A stretch of DNA of 64,000 nt from Pararge aegeria (taxonomy: Eukaryota > Arthropoda > Insecta > Lepidoptera > Nymphalidae). The notes under the pieces were generated by a model, which ran no database searches, had not been told where the DNA came from, and saw only the letters and a program-made list of their open reading frames with translations. Both the position numbers and the translations under genes were made by a program. The stretch is taken from contig NC_053190.1 of NCBI RefSeq assembly GCF_905163445.1, positions 18,819,001-18,883,000 of the forward strand, read 5' to 3'. Positions 1-13,138 of this stretch are shown here, in pieces (position 1 is the first letter of the stretch; each line of letters starts with the position of its first letter).

Positions 1-539
1 ATATTATATATGTTAAAAGTTCTCTCATTCAACACAGCATTGATTCATTTAACATATTTTATAATATACCAAGTAAAGGTTAAAGTAGGTACGTATTAAA
101 AATGTATCTTCTTCATTAAACCCGATTAGAAATCAATATGACAAACGATTCCAATTTCCAACGACCTAAACACGTAATTAGTTTTATATCCCCCGCGTCA
201 TTATTCGCATTTCGAGATGATTTATCCGCCGGGCGGCAGCGGCAGGCAACCTGCGACCGTAGATCGTGATTACCCGCTCACAGCGTGATCGCATTTCTCA
301 ACAAATTGAGACGCGGGTTATTATTTACCCCCGATAGCCATTAGCGGGTTATCAAGTTCGCTACGGTTAACAATTTAAAGGTTTTAACTTGGTTTTAGTA
401 CACATCGATTTGGACAGAAGTGACGAGGGCGGAGACGTGGCGAATATACTACCACCAATTTTCTGCCCCATAATACTACTAGATCCAGCAAAGCGTTAGA
501 TATTGAACTGTTAATTTATTTTCTACTAGGTGGTATATT

Positions 540-700
540 CTTCATCCGCATTTATTACGATTTTTTTATTCAGGTGGGAACCGATTGTTTCCCTGGAATA
601 AAGATATGTCTATTTTACTCTCCGACCTTGAAACTAGCTCTATTCCAGAAATCAATTTGATTTGTTGCTTAGAGCGTTGTGAATGGACAAACAAACAAGC
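540..700 (-). repeat. Degenerate LINE- or Helitron-type repeat fragment
   Basis: Read on the minus strand this stretch contains the phrase 'gagctagtttcaaggtcgg' followed by 'gagagtaaaatagac' and then 'ggttcccacc'. The same order of phrases (a 'gcatag' block, 'ggacggagagtaacatagg', then 'ggttcccac') occurs on the plus strand at about 2,060-2,220 and on the minus strand at about 10,020-10,230. The three copies are well diverged, which suggests an old repeat family. The exact class is uncertain. Confidence 0.45.
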
Positions 701-769
701 ATACTTTCAAATTTAAATAATTAGTAAGGATTATTTACGAAATCTGTTCTTTTCCATAATTTCGTACTA

Positions 770-900
770 CGGATTTTCTACGCCATTGGTTGCTGGAAGA
801 GATCGCTATGTAGCGATAAGGCCGCCTAATTGTATAAACGCTGTTTACTCGATTTTTTTTCTGTAATGTAATTGGGGAACAATAAAAGTGTATTCATTCA
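770..900 (+). repeat. LINE 3' tail, family with 'aaggccgcctaattgtat'
   Basis: The block 'cattggttgctggaagagat', then 'gcgataaggccgcctaattg', ends in 'aacaataaaagtgtattc' and a short run of ATTC units. Related blocks occur at 3,845-3,965, ending in (TTTA)n, and at about 34,490-34,615, ending in 'gcaataaagtgttact'. A conserved block followed by a polyadenylation-like signal and a simple repeat is what 3' ends of non-LTR retrotransposons look like. No reverse transcriptase reading frame remains. Confidence 0.5.
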
Positions 901-2059
901 TTCTGTATGCTTATAATCTCTGCCAAATTGAATGGGGTTTTAGGGTTTCCGTCCGTCCGCCTATTTGTCTAACTCTATGCCTGTATCTCAAGACACTTTT
1001 TGTGTACGCGTGGAGATATCACGTTGAATTTAATATCAAATACATAGGTCATCAAAGCCTTGGCTTGCGAAAAAGTAGTGGAGTAGGGTCGTAAAGTAGT
1101 GGAGTAACGATTCCCACCGCAAAGCGCAGATACAGACCTACGAGATAGACATATGGCTTAAAATGATATTCAGAGAGTCGCTGGATATATTTGGCACGGA
1201 CCATGGCATATGAAAATTCCTTCGGAAGCAAGGGACTTCCTTCATTGAGATGATATTATTGCATTCTCCGCATAACTGGCCGAAGGTTAAGCGTACCATA
1301 GGAGATCAAAAGACTACTCACCGCTGTGAACGTGTTAAAAGGATTATCTTCACTTATATTCTACGAATAATCGACTAGTGATTATTCTCAGCTTATATTA
1401 ATTTAATGTAATCGATACTAATTTAATCGCTTCTTTAGTATTACAGTAATCTGGTATTTAATGTGTACGAGGCTCGCTTACTTAATCAAACGGTTTTATT
1501 TCTACGTGTGGTATATCAGTAGTATATTATTAAAGATCAAGTAGAATTTCATTTAATGTTATCCATGGGATCGATTCAAAATAAGATTTAAGCAACCCAC
1601 GTTTTATCAAAATTTGATTTAACGGACGTGTGTACACTTTATGGCGCCGAAGCCGTAAATCTACTTAGTTAAATCTTTACGTGCACTACAGTAGGCTCCT
1701 CATGAGAAACTAAGCAGCGTTTTTACCTCCTTATCATTATGAATAACACTACCCAGACTTACATTTGAGTAAATAAGCAAACGATGCATTAACAACTATT
1801 ACACAAAAAAAAAATAAGAAGTAACTAAAATAATTGAAATAATTTAAGAATTAATGAACTTTCCGATTTATTTCATTGTTTGTTGTTCGGTTCATTGGTA
1901 CTATCGGTATTTCTCATGTGAACGAATATTTACCATCTCGTCACTCATCAGTAAAAGAATAACCGTTAATTTCTAGAATGTCAATATTATAAGTGAATTT
2001 AAAAATATTTAATATTAGAAATAAAAAATAAAAAAAACTATAAATGTGAAGCTGTTTGT

Positions 2060-2220
2060 TGGTTTTTTTCTCATTACGCCAATACAAATAATCGCTTTGA
2101 TTTTTGGCATAGCATTTATTAAAAGGACGGAGAGTAACATAGGCTATCTTTTAGGAAAAGAAACGGTTCCCACAGTTTTCGTAAGAAACTCTAATAAACA
2201 CAGACAAAGACCGCGAGCAA
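2060..2220 (+). repeat. Degenerate repeat, second copy of the 540-700 family
   Basis: It contains 'ggacggagagtaacatagg' and 'ggttcccac', the same order as at 540-700 and 10,020-10,230. The 77-codon open frame across it is a by-product of the repeat and not a gene. Confidence 0.45.
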
Positions 2221-2814
2221 CAGCTATTGGGGTATTTAATCATATCGAGAGATTAGTTATTAATATTTATTGTTACTAATAAATTCTTAAGGAGTTTCAT
2301 GTCACGTTTCAAGTGGCCCAAATATTTACAAACGTCTCTAGTCATTCAACTCTTTAGTAACTGTCATAAATAAGCTGCCAAGTTGTAAATTATATTTTAC
2401 AATTGTTTATATTCCAGTTTACACTAACAATGGGGGAACAGAGGGCCTCTAGGTGCCACAACGGACGCGTTTTGTGGCTGGTTTTAGTGGAGTTTAGTGA
2501 CTGTAAAATAGTATAAGAGCTAAAAAACTTTTGTTTTAAGTCAAAAAAGTAGATTTGTATTAAAAAAGTGTAAAGTGTCAGACGCTTACAGTTCTCAAAA
2601 CCAGGGTTTTTTAGTGCGATAACTTTTTTACAACTTTTGTACTTTTGACAAAAATAATCGTTTTGCAAAATCAATTGGTGGAAGTAATTTCGTCTAAAAA
2701 GCAGTTGTGTTAAACTTTACCACCAATACGTTTGGTCATAATTATCCAAAAACACGAATTTTGGACAATATTTATTCTAAAGTGATGTGAGATGTTACCA
2801 ATCCAAACTGGAAT

Positions 2815-2900
2815 AGCAGCGTGGTGGACTTCCGCCTTAACTCCTTCTCATTGTGGGAGAAGACCCGTGCCCTTTAGTGGGCTGGTGATGGGTTGATATG
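2815..2900 (-). repeat. SINE family B fragment
   Basis: It holds the reverse-oriented diagnostic block of a repeat seen many times in this window: 'agcgtggtggactt', 'ttctcattgtgggagaag' and 'acccgtgccctttagtggg'. The fuller copies at 19,057-19,375 and 22,281-22,562 show the rest of the element. Confidence 0.6.
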
Positions 2901-3844
2901 CAAGATGTTGTATTTAGTGTACATTATTACTTTAAAGGTATAAAGGTTCACTATTTGCAGATCCATATTATCAAATGCCTTAGGCAGATCTATCAAAAAC
3001 GCACACATTCTTTAAATGACCTTAGCTTTAAAAGTAATATGCCAAATTAATAGATTTATTATTTCTTAATTTCATGTTTAATATCACCGGCTCTAGTGAG
3101 AATTTTCTGATTAATTTGCCAAGTTTTAATTTGATTGTCACATCATAATACAAGAAGTTTTGAGGTGTGGTAACTTTAAAACTTACAGAAGAGGCAAAGA
3201 AAACTGTATTTACAAGGTGGAAGTGTGTTGCATCATGCATAAAAATAGTTGGCCAACTCTTGAACTACAATTTTAAATAATTAACAATTTCAGCTAACAA
3301 TAGTTTACACAAAATATGAACTCTGTTCTCTCTGCATAACTACAATAAACTTTTTTTCTACTTTTCTTATCCCAAAGTTTACAACTGCCATATATTACGT
3401 GGTGCATGGCTCTATATGGGTTCTACGGTTTTACGATGCCCCTGAACGGTCAGCTTATACAAAAGAAAGTTGCTACAATATGGGGCTTAATTTGTTTTGG
3501 TTGTACTGGATTGTAGTTTTGTTCGCCAGATTTATTGCTTTGATTCCTCGTTGTCTCGAGCCCGCGGGGGATGGAATTAGAAATTCGTTTTTGTTTACAA
3601 GTGATTTTTGGACAGAAACAACGCATTAGGAAACAAATGTATTGTTGTAGGTATTACTTTTTTTTAAACTGTTGTTGTCATTTAATTATTTAACAAGAAT
3701 GTGTAACATTTAAGATCATTTTTCTTTCTTTTTTAAAAACGAAAAAAGTTATTAATTAAAATGATTAGATATATTTAGATATATTGAAATTTTTACGTGG
3801 TATTTTTACCACCTAAAATGTACCACCTACCTATTCTCTGTATA

Positions 3845-3965
3845 TACGGTTTTTTTACATCATTGGTTGCCTGGAAGTGTTTAGGCCGCCAAATTGTATA
3901 CTCTGTGTTGTGATAAATTTTTTGTACTTGTGTTTCTTTATTTATTTATTTATTTATTTATTTAT
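3845..3965 (+). repeat. LINE 3' tail with (TTTA)n end
   Basis: It is a second copy of the 770-900 family: 'cattggttgcctggaagtg' and 'taggccgccaaattgtat', ending in 'tttatttatttatttattta' repeats. The simple-repeat tail marks the 3' end of the element and hence its plus-strand orientation. Confidence 0.5.
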
Positions 3966-4254
3966 AATGGACAACCAACAGTAGGTACATTAAAACTTGC
4001 TTTTTTTTTTGGAATGAGTCACATAGTAACTGTTCAACTATTTACAGGTTATCACAGCATGCATTAAAATGTAAAAAGTCATTCTTATAAATTATTTACA
4101 ATTAATTATTAGTCAGTTATGTACGTTACTGTACGTTTTGTGGTGAACATAAAAGTATACTCAGTTCACACATTTTGTTTTACCCAGTTATTAATTTTAT
4201 AAATAATTATGAAAAAAATATCCTTATATTTAATATATATATTTAAAATATCCT

Positions 4255-4600
4255 ATCTGATAATACTAACAGTTGTCGCCCGTGACTTGGCTCGCGTAGT
4301 AATTTATAGGTGTAGGTATACTATTCTCTGACCCCGATCTACCATTATGCAAAAACACATGCCAACGTCTTGCTACGTGAAAAAAAAAACATATCTAACC
4401 CACGGCACTGTTAATTTTAAACTGGATAAAAAGTAGCCTATGAGGTACTCCAGACTATAAAGTATCTCCGCATTAAATTTCATCTAGATCTGGAGAAAAT
4501 TTTAACACCTGATGATGAGTAACAAACATACGTCTAAACATTCGCATATATATACTAACAGCGTACCCAGCCCGCTTCGCCGGGCTAGATTTTGCTTTAT
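4255..4600 (-). repeat. RTE- or Helitron-like repeat fragment
   Basis: Phrases typical of dispersed lepidopteran repeats are visible: 'ggataaaaagtagcctatg', 'ctccgcattaaatttcatc' and 'cagcccgcttcgccgggct', which contains a short GC hairpin. No coding frame is preserved. The class is inferred only from resemblance of these phrases to common insect repeats. Confidence 0.4.
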
Positions 4601-4911
4601 TTTATTTAAACAATAAACTTACATCATTAAATTTTTAATTTAAGTCTCATAATATATTAAATCATTTATTTCTCTCTGTATTCATTCTCTTCTATTCTCT
4701 TGTCGGGCGGGTGAAAATCATTATCTGCACCCATGTTGACAGTTTGACATTTCAAAAATAGGAGTGCTCCGATCATCACCAAACTTTACAGGATTACTCG
4801 CCAGGTCAATCCGGAGATACCCTGCAAGTTTCATTGAAATCGGTCCAACCGTTTCGGAGCCTATACGGAACATACCCACACACTTTCTCTTTTATATACG
4901 AGTATATACTA

Positions 4912-5076
4912 GTTGACTCCAGCGCCATCTGTCGGGCTGATTTGTGAATCTAAACCATCCAGGGTGCCACCCAAACGCATACCGAAAAATTCATTCAAAT
5001 CGGTCCGGCCGTTTAGGAGGAGTTCAGTGTCATACACACGCACACAAGAAATATATATATGTATAAAGATTTATTA
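4912..5076 (+). repeat. Dispersed repeat shared with 44,332-44,482
   Basis: About 150 bases here, running from 'ccagcgccatctgtcgggct' through 'aatctaaaccatccagggtg' and 'ttcattcaaatcggtcc' to 'acacaagaaatatatatat', match 44,332-44,482 almost base for base. Immediately upstream, 4,760-4,890 carries a related unit ('gaaatcggtccaaccgtttc'). The end in an AT microsatellite suggests a retroelement 3' end. The 65-codon open frame over it is not a gene. Confidence 0.6.
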
Positions 5077-5859
5077 CTGTACATTGAAGTTTGTAGTTTG
5101 CAATATATAATTCAACAAACAAACAGAGCTTCTAAGTAGAATCTGCATTCCAAAGCGGTGGTTTAGTGATATTACCAGTTTGACTTGACTTTCCTGTAAA
5201 GTTGGCCTACTTGAAATACGATTTCAAATATGATTGAATGAATGAATGATTACAAATATGGACACTTTATGTTCCAACAAAGCATTAGGTTTTGTAATTA
5301 TCTTCTTGCATTGACACGAAAACTTTTTATACATGTCAAAAAAACCATACTTGTTTTTTTCGGCTGCACCAAATGTCAAACCTATTGATTATGTTTTTTT
5401 GACTAAGAGTTACCCAAAGTTATGTTATAGCTTTGTAATAGCTTTAACGATTCTTGTTTTAATTTCAACTATTGAATGAATGAATTAAAACATTTTATCG
5501 TATATAAGTTAGATATCTGAATCCTTTGTATAGAAAAAACATTTTTTTAATCTTACCTACTCTCTCTCTACTGGTCGTTTGGTAGATCCCAATGAAAAGC
5601 AGGAGTATCTGTATGGTGTCTTCAATTCTTACACTCCACACCAAAAAGATCTTTGGCAATGTACGCTCTACGCACGTTTCGCTCCGAAACCGGAGCATCC
5701 TCAGGAGATGTTGACTTTACAATGAATAATTGTTAAGAAAGTCACTCGCAAGTATAGCAAATTAAGCTTAATTTTCATAATATATCATGATATCCACAAA
5801 GTAACGCCTGCTTCTATGCAATATTCATGTAGGCTTATACAGACACTTATGAAGCGTTC

Positions 5860-6010
5860 CTATATATATTTTTACGTAACGGTGATAACTTCGTTCGCCA
5901 ACTGACACAGAAAGCTACGAGGGTTCCAAACACGAAGAACTACCTACCTACCACTAAAAAGACCCTACAACAAACTTAACCGGGTAATATTTTTTTTATT
6001 TCACCATCTC
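5860..6010 (-). repeat. LINE 3' end family 'gctacgagggttccaaac'
   Basis: It contains 'aaagctacgagggttccaaa', 'caacaaacttaaccgggta' and 'tttcaccatctcatag'. The same phrases recur at 44,130-44,225 (same orientation), 45,745-45,850 and 19,615-19,672 (opposite orientation). At 44,013-44,225 the fuller copy begins with 'caaagtcaaagtcaaaaata', a tail-like simple repeat, so the element's 3' end lies at that side. Confidence 0.55.
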
Positions 6011-8474
6011 ATAGTTAATTAATATGTACCTATTTTATCGCTTTAGTTATCCTCAATATTAATAACACATTATTATAATACACATATATCTAACCCTCTA
6101 AGGAAGGATGCAGATCAAAAATGCTGGGCTTAAAATGGTGTGCGTAGGATGTGCCCATAAGATACCCACCTCCTTAAGTTTGGTATAAAGCCATAAAGAT
6201 AACTTTAATAATTTAAACGATAGATTATTTCCCCGTGATTCATGGGCGGAATCAATTCACTTTACGACTTGCCAGGACATTAAAAATTTTATGGCGCCCG
6301 TAGAAATAAGTGACGTTATCTTTATAACACTTGCATTTTGGAAATACGTGATCCACCTATGAGACTTTCAAATCCATATTTAAATCCAGTAGAAACAATA
6401 ACAGAATTTTGTCTTCTTTTTTTCCTGTATTGTTCCATAAAGTTATCTTTTGCGGCAAATCTTTGCCAATTTTGGGCCATATTAACGATATTTATTATGA
6501 GCTAATTATTCATTATATGGCGTTGTGTCTTTGCGAGGTGACCTGGATGCACCAACCCAAAATAGCCCTAACGCCTTTCGATTTTAAGGCTTTGTTTACG
6601 ACCCTTACGATCAGATTACTACTAAAAACTTTCACGTCTTAACAGAGGGACTAAAACACCGTTTATACAGTGTTTTCGCTGGCGTAGTACTTGTTTTCTT
6701 ACGACATCCAGGAGTAAGGACCAATGACAGACTGATCATTCCATAATTCCAATCGTCACCTTGGGTTCTGTGCACATATGGTATAGCTTTGTAAACCTTG
6801 GCATGAGGCTTGTGTCGCGAAACCCATAAGTAAAACTGAGTCAGTCCGTACAACATAAACTATTAGGATACCTAACCCACCGAATGCTACTTTAGCTTTG
6901 TAACTCGTTGAACCGCCAGTAACTTTATTTATACGGAATTCCTCACCTGATCTCGAAGATATAATTTCATCATTAGTTTATTCAGATACATATATTTGCT
7001 CAAGGTAAATGGGCAGCGTTTATTTAGGGACACAGATTTAGACTATCGTTTATCGAAAATTTGAACTCGCTTGCTATCATTTGGCAAATAGTATGATTAT
7101 CGGGAAATTTTAATTTATTCAAGTCCTTTAAGGCCTTCGGGAAATGGTGTTTTTTTGCCTATCACAGATTAATAATAATGTTATCTTTTTCATTGAGTCT
7201 ATGGTTCTAATATACTTTCTTATTCCGGGAACGAGGCAGCGATCGTGCGCCATTCAACCACGCAGTGGGTGCTCGCCGGGCACGTTGTTCTACCTCGGGA
7301 CAAAGATAAACAAGCATTAGCCCATTCAGACAGCATTCACGCCACTGTGCGGACAATGTGCCCGCAACAATGTACTTAAAATAATGAGACTTTAGCTTAC
7401 ATACAGGTTGTTTGGAATTTAAGTACCTGCTTATAAATATTTTAACAAAAATAAATTAATACCAACACACGAACCTTTGCTGATAGTAACGAGTCTCACA
7501 CAGCTACGAATTTCAGAAATGAAAAAATAGCCATAGAGTTGGTAAAATATTTTCATGTGGATGGCTTGTAATTTAAATACAGCATTATTTTAACTAATTA
7601 TATTTGAATAAATTCTCGTGTAATTGTTAGTGACGACGCAGCCCAAAATTAAAGTCAGTACCCTAACATACAGCTGTAATTGCCTGAATAGACTTGTCAA
7701 ATCTAGAAAGAAAATAAGTTGGATGGAAACTAAGGGTTAAGGTACCCTAGGACAATGCGGATTCCACTCCAGACAAGATCATAAAGTGAAACCGGAGAAA
7801 AAGTGCGTTATTAAAACTCTGAGTTGAGTTCTGAGATGACTCAAACAAGAAGACATACAACGCCTAACTTGTTAGACCCATTTTTATGTCGTAGGATTAG
7901 AAATAACTCTTGATAAAAAGTTCTAGTAGTAATTGATCAATTATAGGTAGTTACATGAAGCCGATAAATCTAATTAAAACCACAGTATTGATTTATTACC
8001 CGACAGCGTAACGAATTGATTCAATTAACCTCTGTCCGCACAGCACCCTGTATACCGTTGTTTATGGAGTGCATAACGGAACGCATTCCAAGGTCGTCCG
8101 ACCGCGCAGTAGCTCCGGCGCGGTGATGGATCGCTCCTGACCGTCCCGGACATCACGACTACTCAAAAACGGACCTTTTCCAATAAAGGACAAAAACTAC
8201 AGCCTAAGACAATGTGAACACGCGACAAAACGAACCCAGCGCCGCGCCTCCTGCACAATGTTACGACGATTCAAGGAAATCAGCACGGTGCTCATTGCTC
8301 GTCTGTAAACATCAACTGAAGCTAGTGCCATGCGCAATCTGGGGCCGGGATACAACTGTATCACCCTTGTATGGTACTGACAACGTCTCTGGAGATAAAC
8401 AAAAAAATAAAGTGAATTTTCTTACTTTCTGGCATCTTTTTTTTATAGTTATAATTGACGGACCAAACAGGTGG

Positions 8475-8740
8475 TCATGGTGAAAACCCCAAGAGCGCAA
8501 CACTTCGCAGGGCATGCAAGGATCATGTCCTGCAACGTCCGCCCTGTATCCATCAACCTGGGACGTAGAAGATAAGCCTCATACGCCTGTAATTACACCA
8601 GCAATCACCACCAATCCACACCGCAACACTGGCAGAATTAAGCTTGGTGGTAGTACTTCCTCAGACGAGCTCTGTCAGAAAAGCTTCACTACCTACGACT
8701 TCTACTGCTCTACCACTTTAGGTATCGGCTAAGAATGCTC
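8475..8740 (-). repeat. SINE family C copy, reverse orientation
   Basis: It shares with 50,095-50,375 the blocks 'cacttcgcagggcat', 'caacgtccgccctgtatcc' and 'ggtagtacttcctcagacga'. It is related in reverse complement to the copies at 14,305-14,455, 18,455-18,640 and 44,690-44,860, which begin 'gctcgtccgagg' and continue with 'gttccggtctgaag'. The open frames on it (72 and 89 codons) are repeat by-products. Confidence 0.55.
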
Positions 8741-10019
8741 CAGTATCAGAACATTTTGAAGGTGAGTGGGAATCCTGAGTTCTTGTCCATCAATATAAAA
8801 TAACTATATCATGTTACCTATTTTAATGATACTTGATTAAAACGATAATAATTTTATAAAACGGGAACATCATTCTTGTTGGCTGATTGTCAGCTGTCAC
8901 ACTGACGTTCGTCCATTTGCAATTAAATTAGTTAAAATACAAAATACACCGTATACGAGCGGGTGATCTCAGTTCGCTGCAGTTAAATAAATCAACATGT
9001 CAATACGTCCAATCAATTATGCACATAAACAAACAAGGACAATAAATATTGCATTAATGGACTTTAATAAAGCCATTAAAGAATAAAAAAGGCTCTTTTT
9101 ATAATCAATGACGTAGAAACTTCGATGTTGGCGCGCTTTTGTTTCGTTAGGTTGGTACTCGTACGCATGTAGTTCGGATGCGTTCAGAAATTACTAAACA
9201 ATGGTGCGTTCGGTACTCGCTGAGAGGGTTCGCTGGGTGGTTTATTGTTTTACGAGCGACATTACACGCTTCTCCCGCCTTGTGTCAGTTTTACAGGACA
9301 CAATGAAGGAAGGTTGATGGCACGTTGGCGGACAAATGGAAGGAATTCAAGCCTGTTGTCAGATGCGTTGATAGAGTGCAACAATCTGTCTTCCTGTCAC
9401 ATACGAGTTTTGTGTATATGGCCCCGCATTGTAACACTATGTAATACATCTGTATTTTACTCAATAAACATACGTACGACATTTATAATTTAAATGCAAT
9501 TGTTTTCAGTTCGTTTGTTATATTATTATGGCTAACTGTGGAACTGATTTTGAGGAAATTTAGTATAACGTTAGATTGCATTCTGAGAACAGATTTATGG
9601 TTCCAACTCTTATTAATATTGTATGATAAAATTCTTAATAAGTATTATGTGTAACAATAAAAATATAGAGTTAATTGAGCACCCGTGAAAACAAGTTTTC
9701 TTTGACTTTGTTTTTGACGACATGTTGGCGCTATAAGTAACGAAATCGTAATATGAGTGTTCAAGGAACTAAAATTTTAATGACTAAAAACTCTGATAAA
9801 TTAGTTCCAAAGTACTCCGTATGTCAAATGTGCTGCTTCCAATTGAGACAACTTTTCAGCTGCAACTTGTCCTGACAGCCATTCTACAGGTAATATGAGA
9901 GGTCAGTGACCTTAGTTCAATGAATAACGAATGACCTAAGATACTATAAGTTCTATGACTATAGTATCTAGGGGTTGCTTGAATGACATTCGCAATAATG
10001 CGTTTAATATAAACAAACA

Positions 10020-10230
10020 GTTCTTGCCCGCGTTCTTCGTCCGCGTTTATTACGGTTCCTAAAAATCCCATAGGAACTGTTTGTTTTCGTGGGGAAAAAG
10101 TAGCCTAAAATACTCTCCGTCCTTTCAACTAACTCTATGCCAATAATCAAGTTCTTTGGTTGCTGAGTTAGGGCTTGAAGGAAGGACGAACAAAACACTT
10201 CCGCTTTAATAATATTTTTAAGAACTCTCA
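10020..10230 (-). repeat. Degenerate repeat, third copy of the 540-700 family
   Basis: On the minus strand it carries 'ggcatagagttagttgaaag', 'gacggagagtattttaggct' and a run resembling 'cgtaataaacgcggacgaag'. The 71- and 79-codon open frames here come from the repeat. Confidence 0.45.
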
Positions 10231-12297
10231 ACAAAAGATGCACTAATGCACTAAGTCACCATTTTAGTATAGAATAGATACTATTATATGCGGGCACGTT
10301 TATTTGTAGTTATAACAGGCCTCTATTTGCCTTAATGATTGCCTTAGGAATACTAATGACAGAAATAAGACGACTGAATTCAAGTCACTTGTGTCCCACT
10401 TTAGTCGAACTAAGATAGCGCGTCTGTAAGTGCACAAGTAAAAATTTCATTACCTTCGAAAATACTGTATTAACATACAGAAATGTTCTCTACCGCTATA
10501 GATGAGTATTAGAGGATATCATAACAAATTTTCTTAATTTATTAAAGTTTTATAGTTAATTTGAAAGCCGGACAGTCTATTATATTGATAAAGTATCAAA
10601 TATCGCCGGTCGAAGGCTGCCTTTGTGGCGAGCGATAAAAATCGCCGTCGCGGGTGACTAATGAAGCGATAATCATCGGAGATCCGACTAAAGAGTTAAA
10701 CAACACTAACGCACAATAATGTTGATGTATGGAGGCAGATAAATCTATTACGAGATGACATCTTCATCGGGCGGCGCGCTCAGAGGCGCATTATTATTAT
10801 TTTAATGTTATTATTCAAATTATTATAATCTCAGCGGCCATATTTATAGCGCGGGAATAATCCTTTTTGATACGCCGCTTAAGGAGATCAAGGGCAGCGC
10901 ACAGTAAACTGCCCTTCCACTAGCCTGGAAACGTTAAGGACGTGAGCGTTAATCTGACAAAGCTGTATGTATTATTGTGTAACTCTTAGCAATTTTAACA
11001 TGCGCTTTGTAATCAAATTGAAATTTTCGGGCATTCACAATGAATGTGAAATCATACATGTAAACCAAACATGTATTTTCCGCATAGGTGCCTACTTATT
11101 ACCACTAAAATACCGATGCCATAATAAATGGTTTTTTGAAGTTCTGACGTGACAATAAAATGTTAGAATGCAGCGGAAATTACAATCACAACAATTATTT
11201 TAAAAGATATTTATAAAAGAATATTATATAAGTCTTTTATCTCTATCACTTACATATATTACAAAACTGCCCTATCTTTTACTAGCATCTTTAATCTTAT
11301 ATTGTACGAGTACAACCAAAAATATTGAATGCAGCAAATAAAACTAAATTTTATCTTAAAAGTCTTCAAAACCACCGCAACGTGGCATTATACCTAAGAT
11401 GTTGGCAGTATTACCCCTTTGAATAAACGAATTCTTCTCCCAAGGTCGCTAGGTCGCTAGGTTCCACAGTAGACTTTAAAATTCTTTTGAAAGTTTAATG
11501 GCCTCAGAGGCTGTATCACATAAAGCACAAACTTATAGTGATTTCGTTTTATTTTGTTGTATTTTTTATAACATAAGTAGTTGTAATTTTTCTTTTCGTT
11601 TAGACGAGTTTTACCTACTATATAAAAATAGTAGATAATACTACAGTTATTTTCATTGAGTAACTAACATCCACATGCAACACAATGATTATATGCACAA
11701 TGGAATGATTAAATATTGAAAGATAGACGAACTTTCATTTTACTAGGCATTAGAAAATTTACTTAAAATAACCCAAACTCTCAAATTATAAATTTAAAAT
11801 CTTAAAACAATTCCTACTTCGTTGTAAAATCTATATCAAAAGCATGGTACAATAAGTAATGCTATAACTAACAAAGAACTAGAATTTGAGCTTAGTATGC
11901 GTTGAGCCTATAAAGGTGTAAATGCTTAGTAAAATACGCGCGGGGATATATCGGAGACAATTTATTTGAAGATACCTCTTCCCTTCCTCATCCAGACTCC
12001 GTTGCCAACGAGCCTCACCCCTAACTTAATAAAAATAAAGTATCTTTTCATTTGTCAATAAAACATATCGTAGAAAACGTGCTGTTTAACTTGGTGGTGT
12101 ATTCTTGAAGTGGTAGGGTCGATTTTCCTGGCGTCGGTGTCGCGGATGGATTCCGTAAGTGTATAAAATGCGTGCAAACCTTGCTGATTGCATCGCAAAT
12201 AAATAAGTCGCCATGTGGCTAGGGTTAGCAAGCGATCAGATATGTACGGATTTATTGAGAAGAACATGATTCCTATATATCTTATCTTTTATCTTTA

Positions 12298-12490
12298 AAC
12301 GAGCAATTCTTGTATATATAAAATTGGAATCTCGGAATCGGCTCCAACGATTTTCATGAAATTTAGTATACAGGGGGTTTCGGGGGCGATAAAGCGATCT
12401 AGATAGGATTCATTTTTAGAAAATGTAATTTTATTCGTATTTTCCGGTAATAACCGATTTGGTGCACGAAGTTGCACGGGTCAGCTAGTA
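12298..12490 (+). mobile_element. Helitron-like non-autonomous element
   Basis: The element begins 'taaacgagcaattcttgtat', continues with 'ggaatctcggaatcggctcc' and 'cagggggtttcgggggcgat', and ends 'gcacgggtcagctagta'. A 3' end of the form CTAGT after a small GC hairpin is the hallmark of Helitron-type elements. No terminal inverted repeats or target duplication are seen. The assignment to Helitrons is from recognition of the ends and of a common lepidopteran repeat; no Rep/helicase is encoded. Confidence 0.55.
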
Positions 12491-12867
12491 ATCATTATAA
12501 ATGTAGTCTGGCTGGTACTTTTCACGCGTGTCTCCCACTGCTCTTTTACTGGTATAGAGGTAAAAGCTGCGCTATAGAAGGACAATCACAAGTTACTCCT
12601 TTTTTTTTATTTATAACAAAAATTAGGTATAAGGAGAATAAAAACTAGTAATCGTCCTTGATTTATTTTTCATAAAAATCCGAATTTCTTGCTTTTCCTT
12701 TGTATGAAATGTAAGTGGTATATTAGTCTCTGAGCTACCGAATATGTTTATGCAAGAAATCAAATAATATTATTGTTTCAACCTGAAATAATAGTATTTG
12801 TAAGGGCAGCTAAAAAGAAAACCATTAGCAGCATGCGCTATACTCCGGTTTCATCATATCAACCCAT

Positions 12868-13138
12868 TGACGGCCGATTGGCGCCGTGGGCAGCGACCCT
12901 GCTTCCTGAGTCCAAGGCCGTGGGTTCGATTCCCACAACTGGACAATATTTGTGTGATGAATATGAATGTTTTTCAGTGTCTGGGTGTTTATCTATATAT
13001 TATAAGTATTTATGTATATTATTCATAAAAAATATTCATCAGTTATCTTAGTACCCATAACACAAGCTACGCTTACTTTGGGACTAGATGGCGATGTGTG
13101 TATTGTCTAGTATATTTATTTATTTTATTTATTTTATT
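12868..13138 (+). mobile_element. SINE family A, near full length
   Basis: This is a tRNA-headed SINE. The head has a Pol III A box region ('gattggcgccgtgggcag') and a B box ('gggttcgattcccac'). The body has 'cagtgtctgggtgtttatc', 'tattataagtatttatgta', 'atcttagtacccataacac' and 'ctagatggcgatgtgtgta', and it ends in (ATTT)n. Other copies are at 14,461-14,778 (minus), 16,221-16,485, the split copy at 21,134-21,785, 28,363-28,560 and 29,695-29,950. The A box is slightly degraded relative to 16,221. Confidence 0.9.

Larger units (their letters stand above)
1..12300. other. Gene-free, repeat-bearing left flank
   Basis: I find no coding exon here that I can support. All open frames are short (under about 95 codons), use AT-rich composition like the surrounding DNA, and several lie in repeats. 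What can be seen is a set of degenerate LINE 3' tails, fragments of short interspersed repeats and short microsatellites, which are listed separately. Somewhat GC-richer islands at about 7,220-7,370 and 8,030-8,170 show no open frame with splice borders and may be regulatory or simply unique sequence. Confidence 0.6.
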
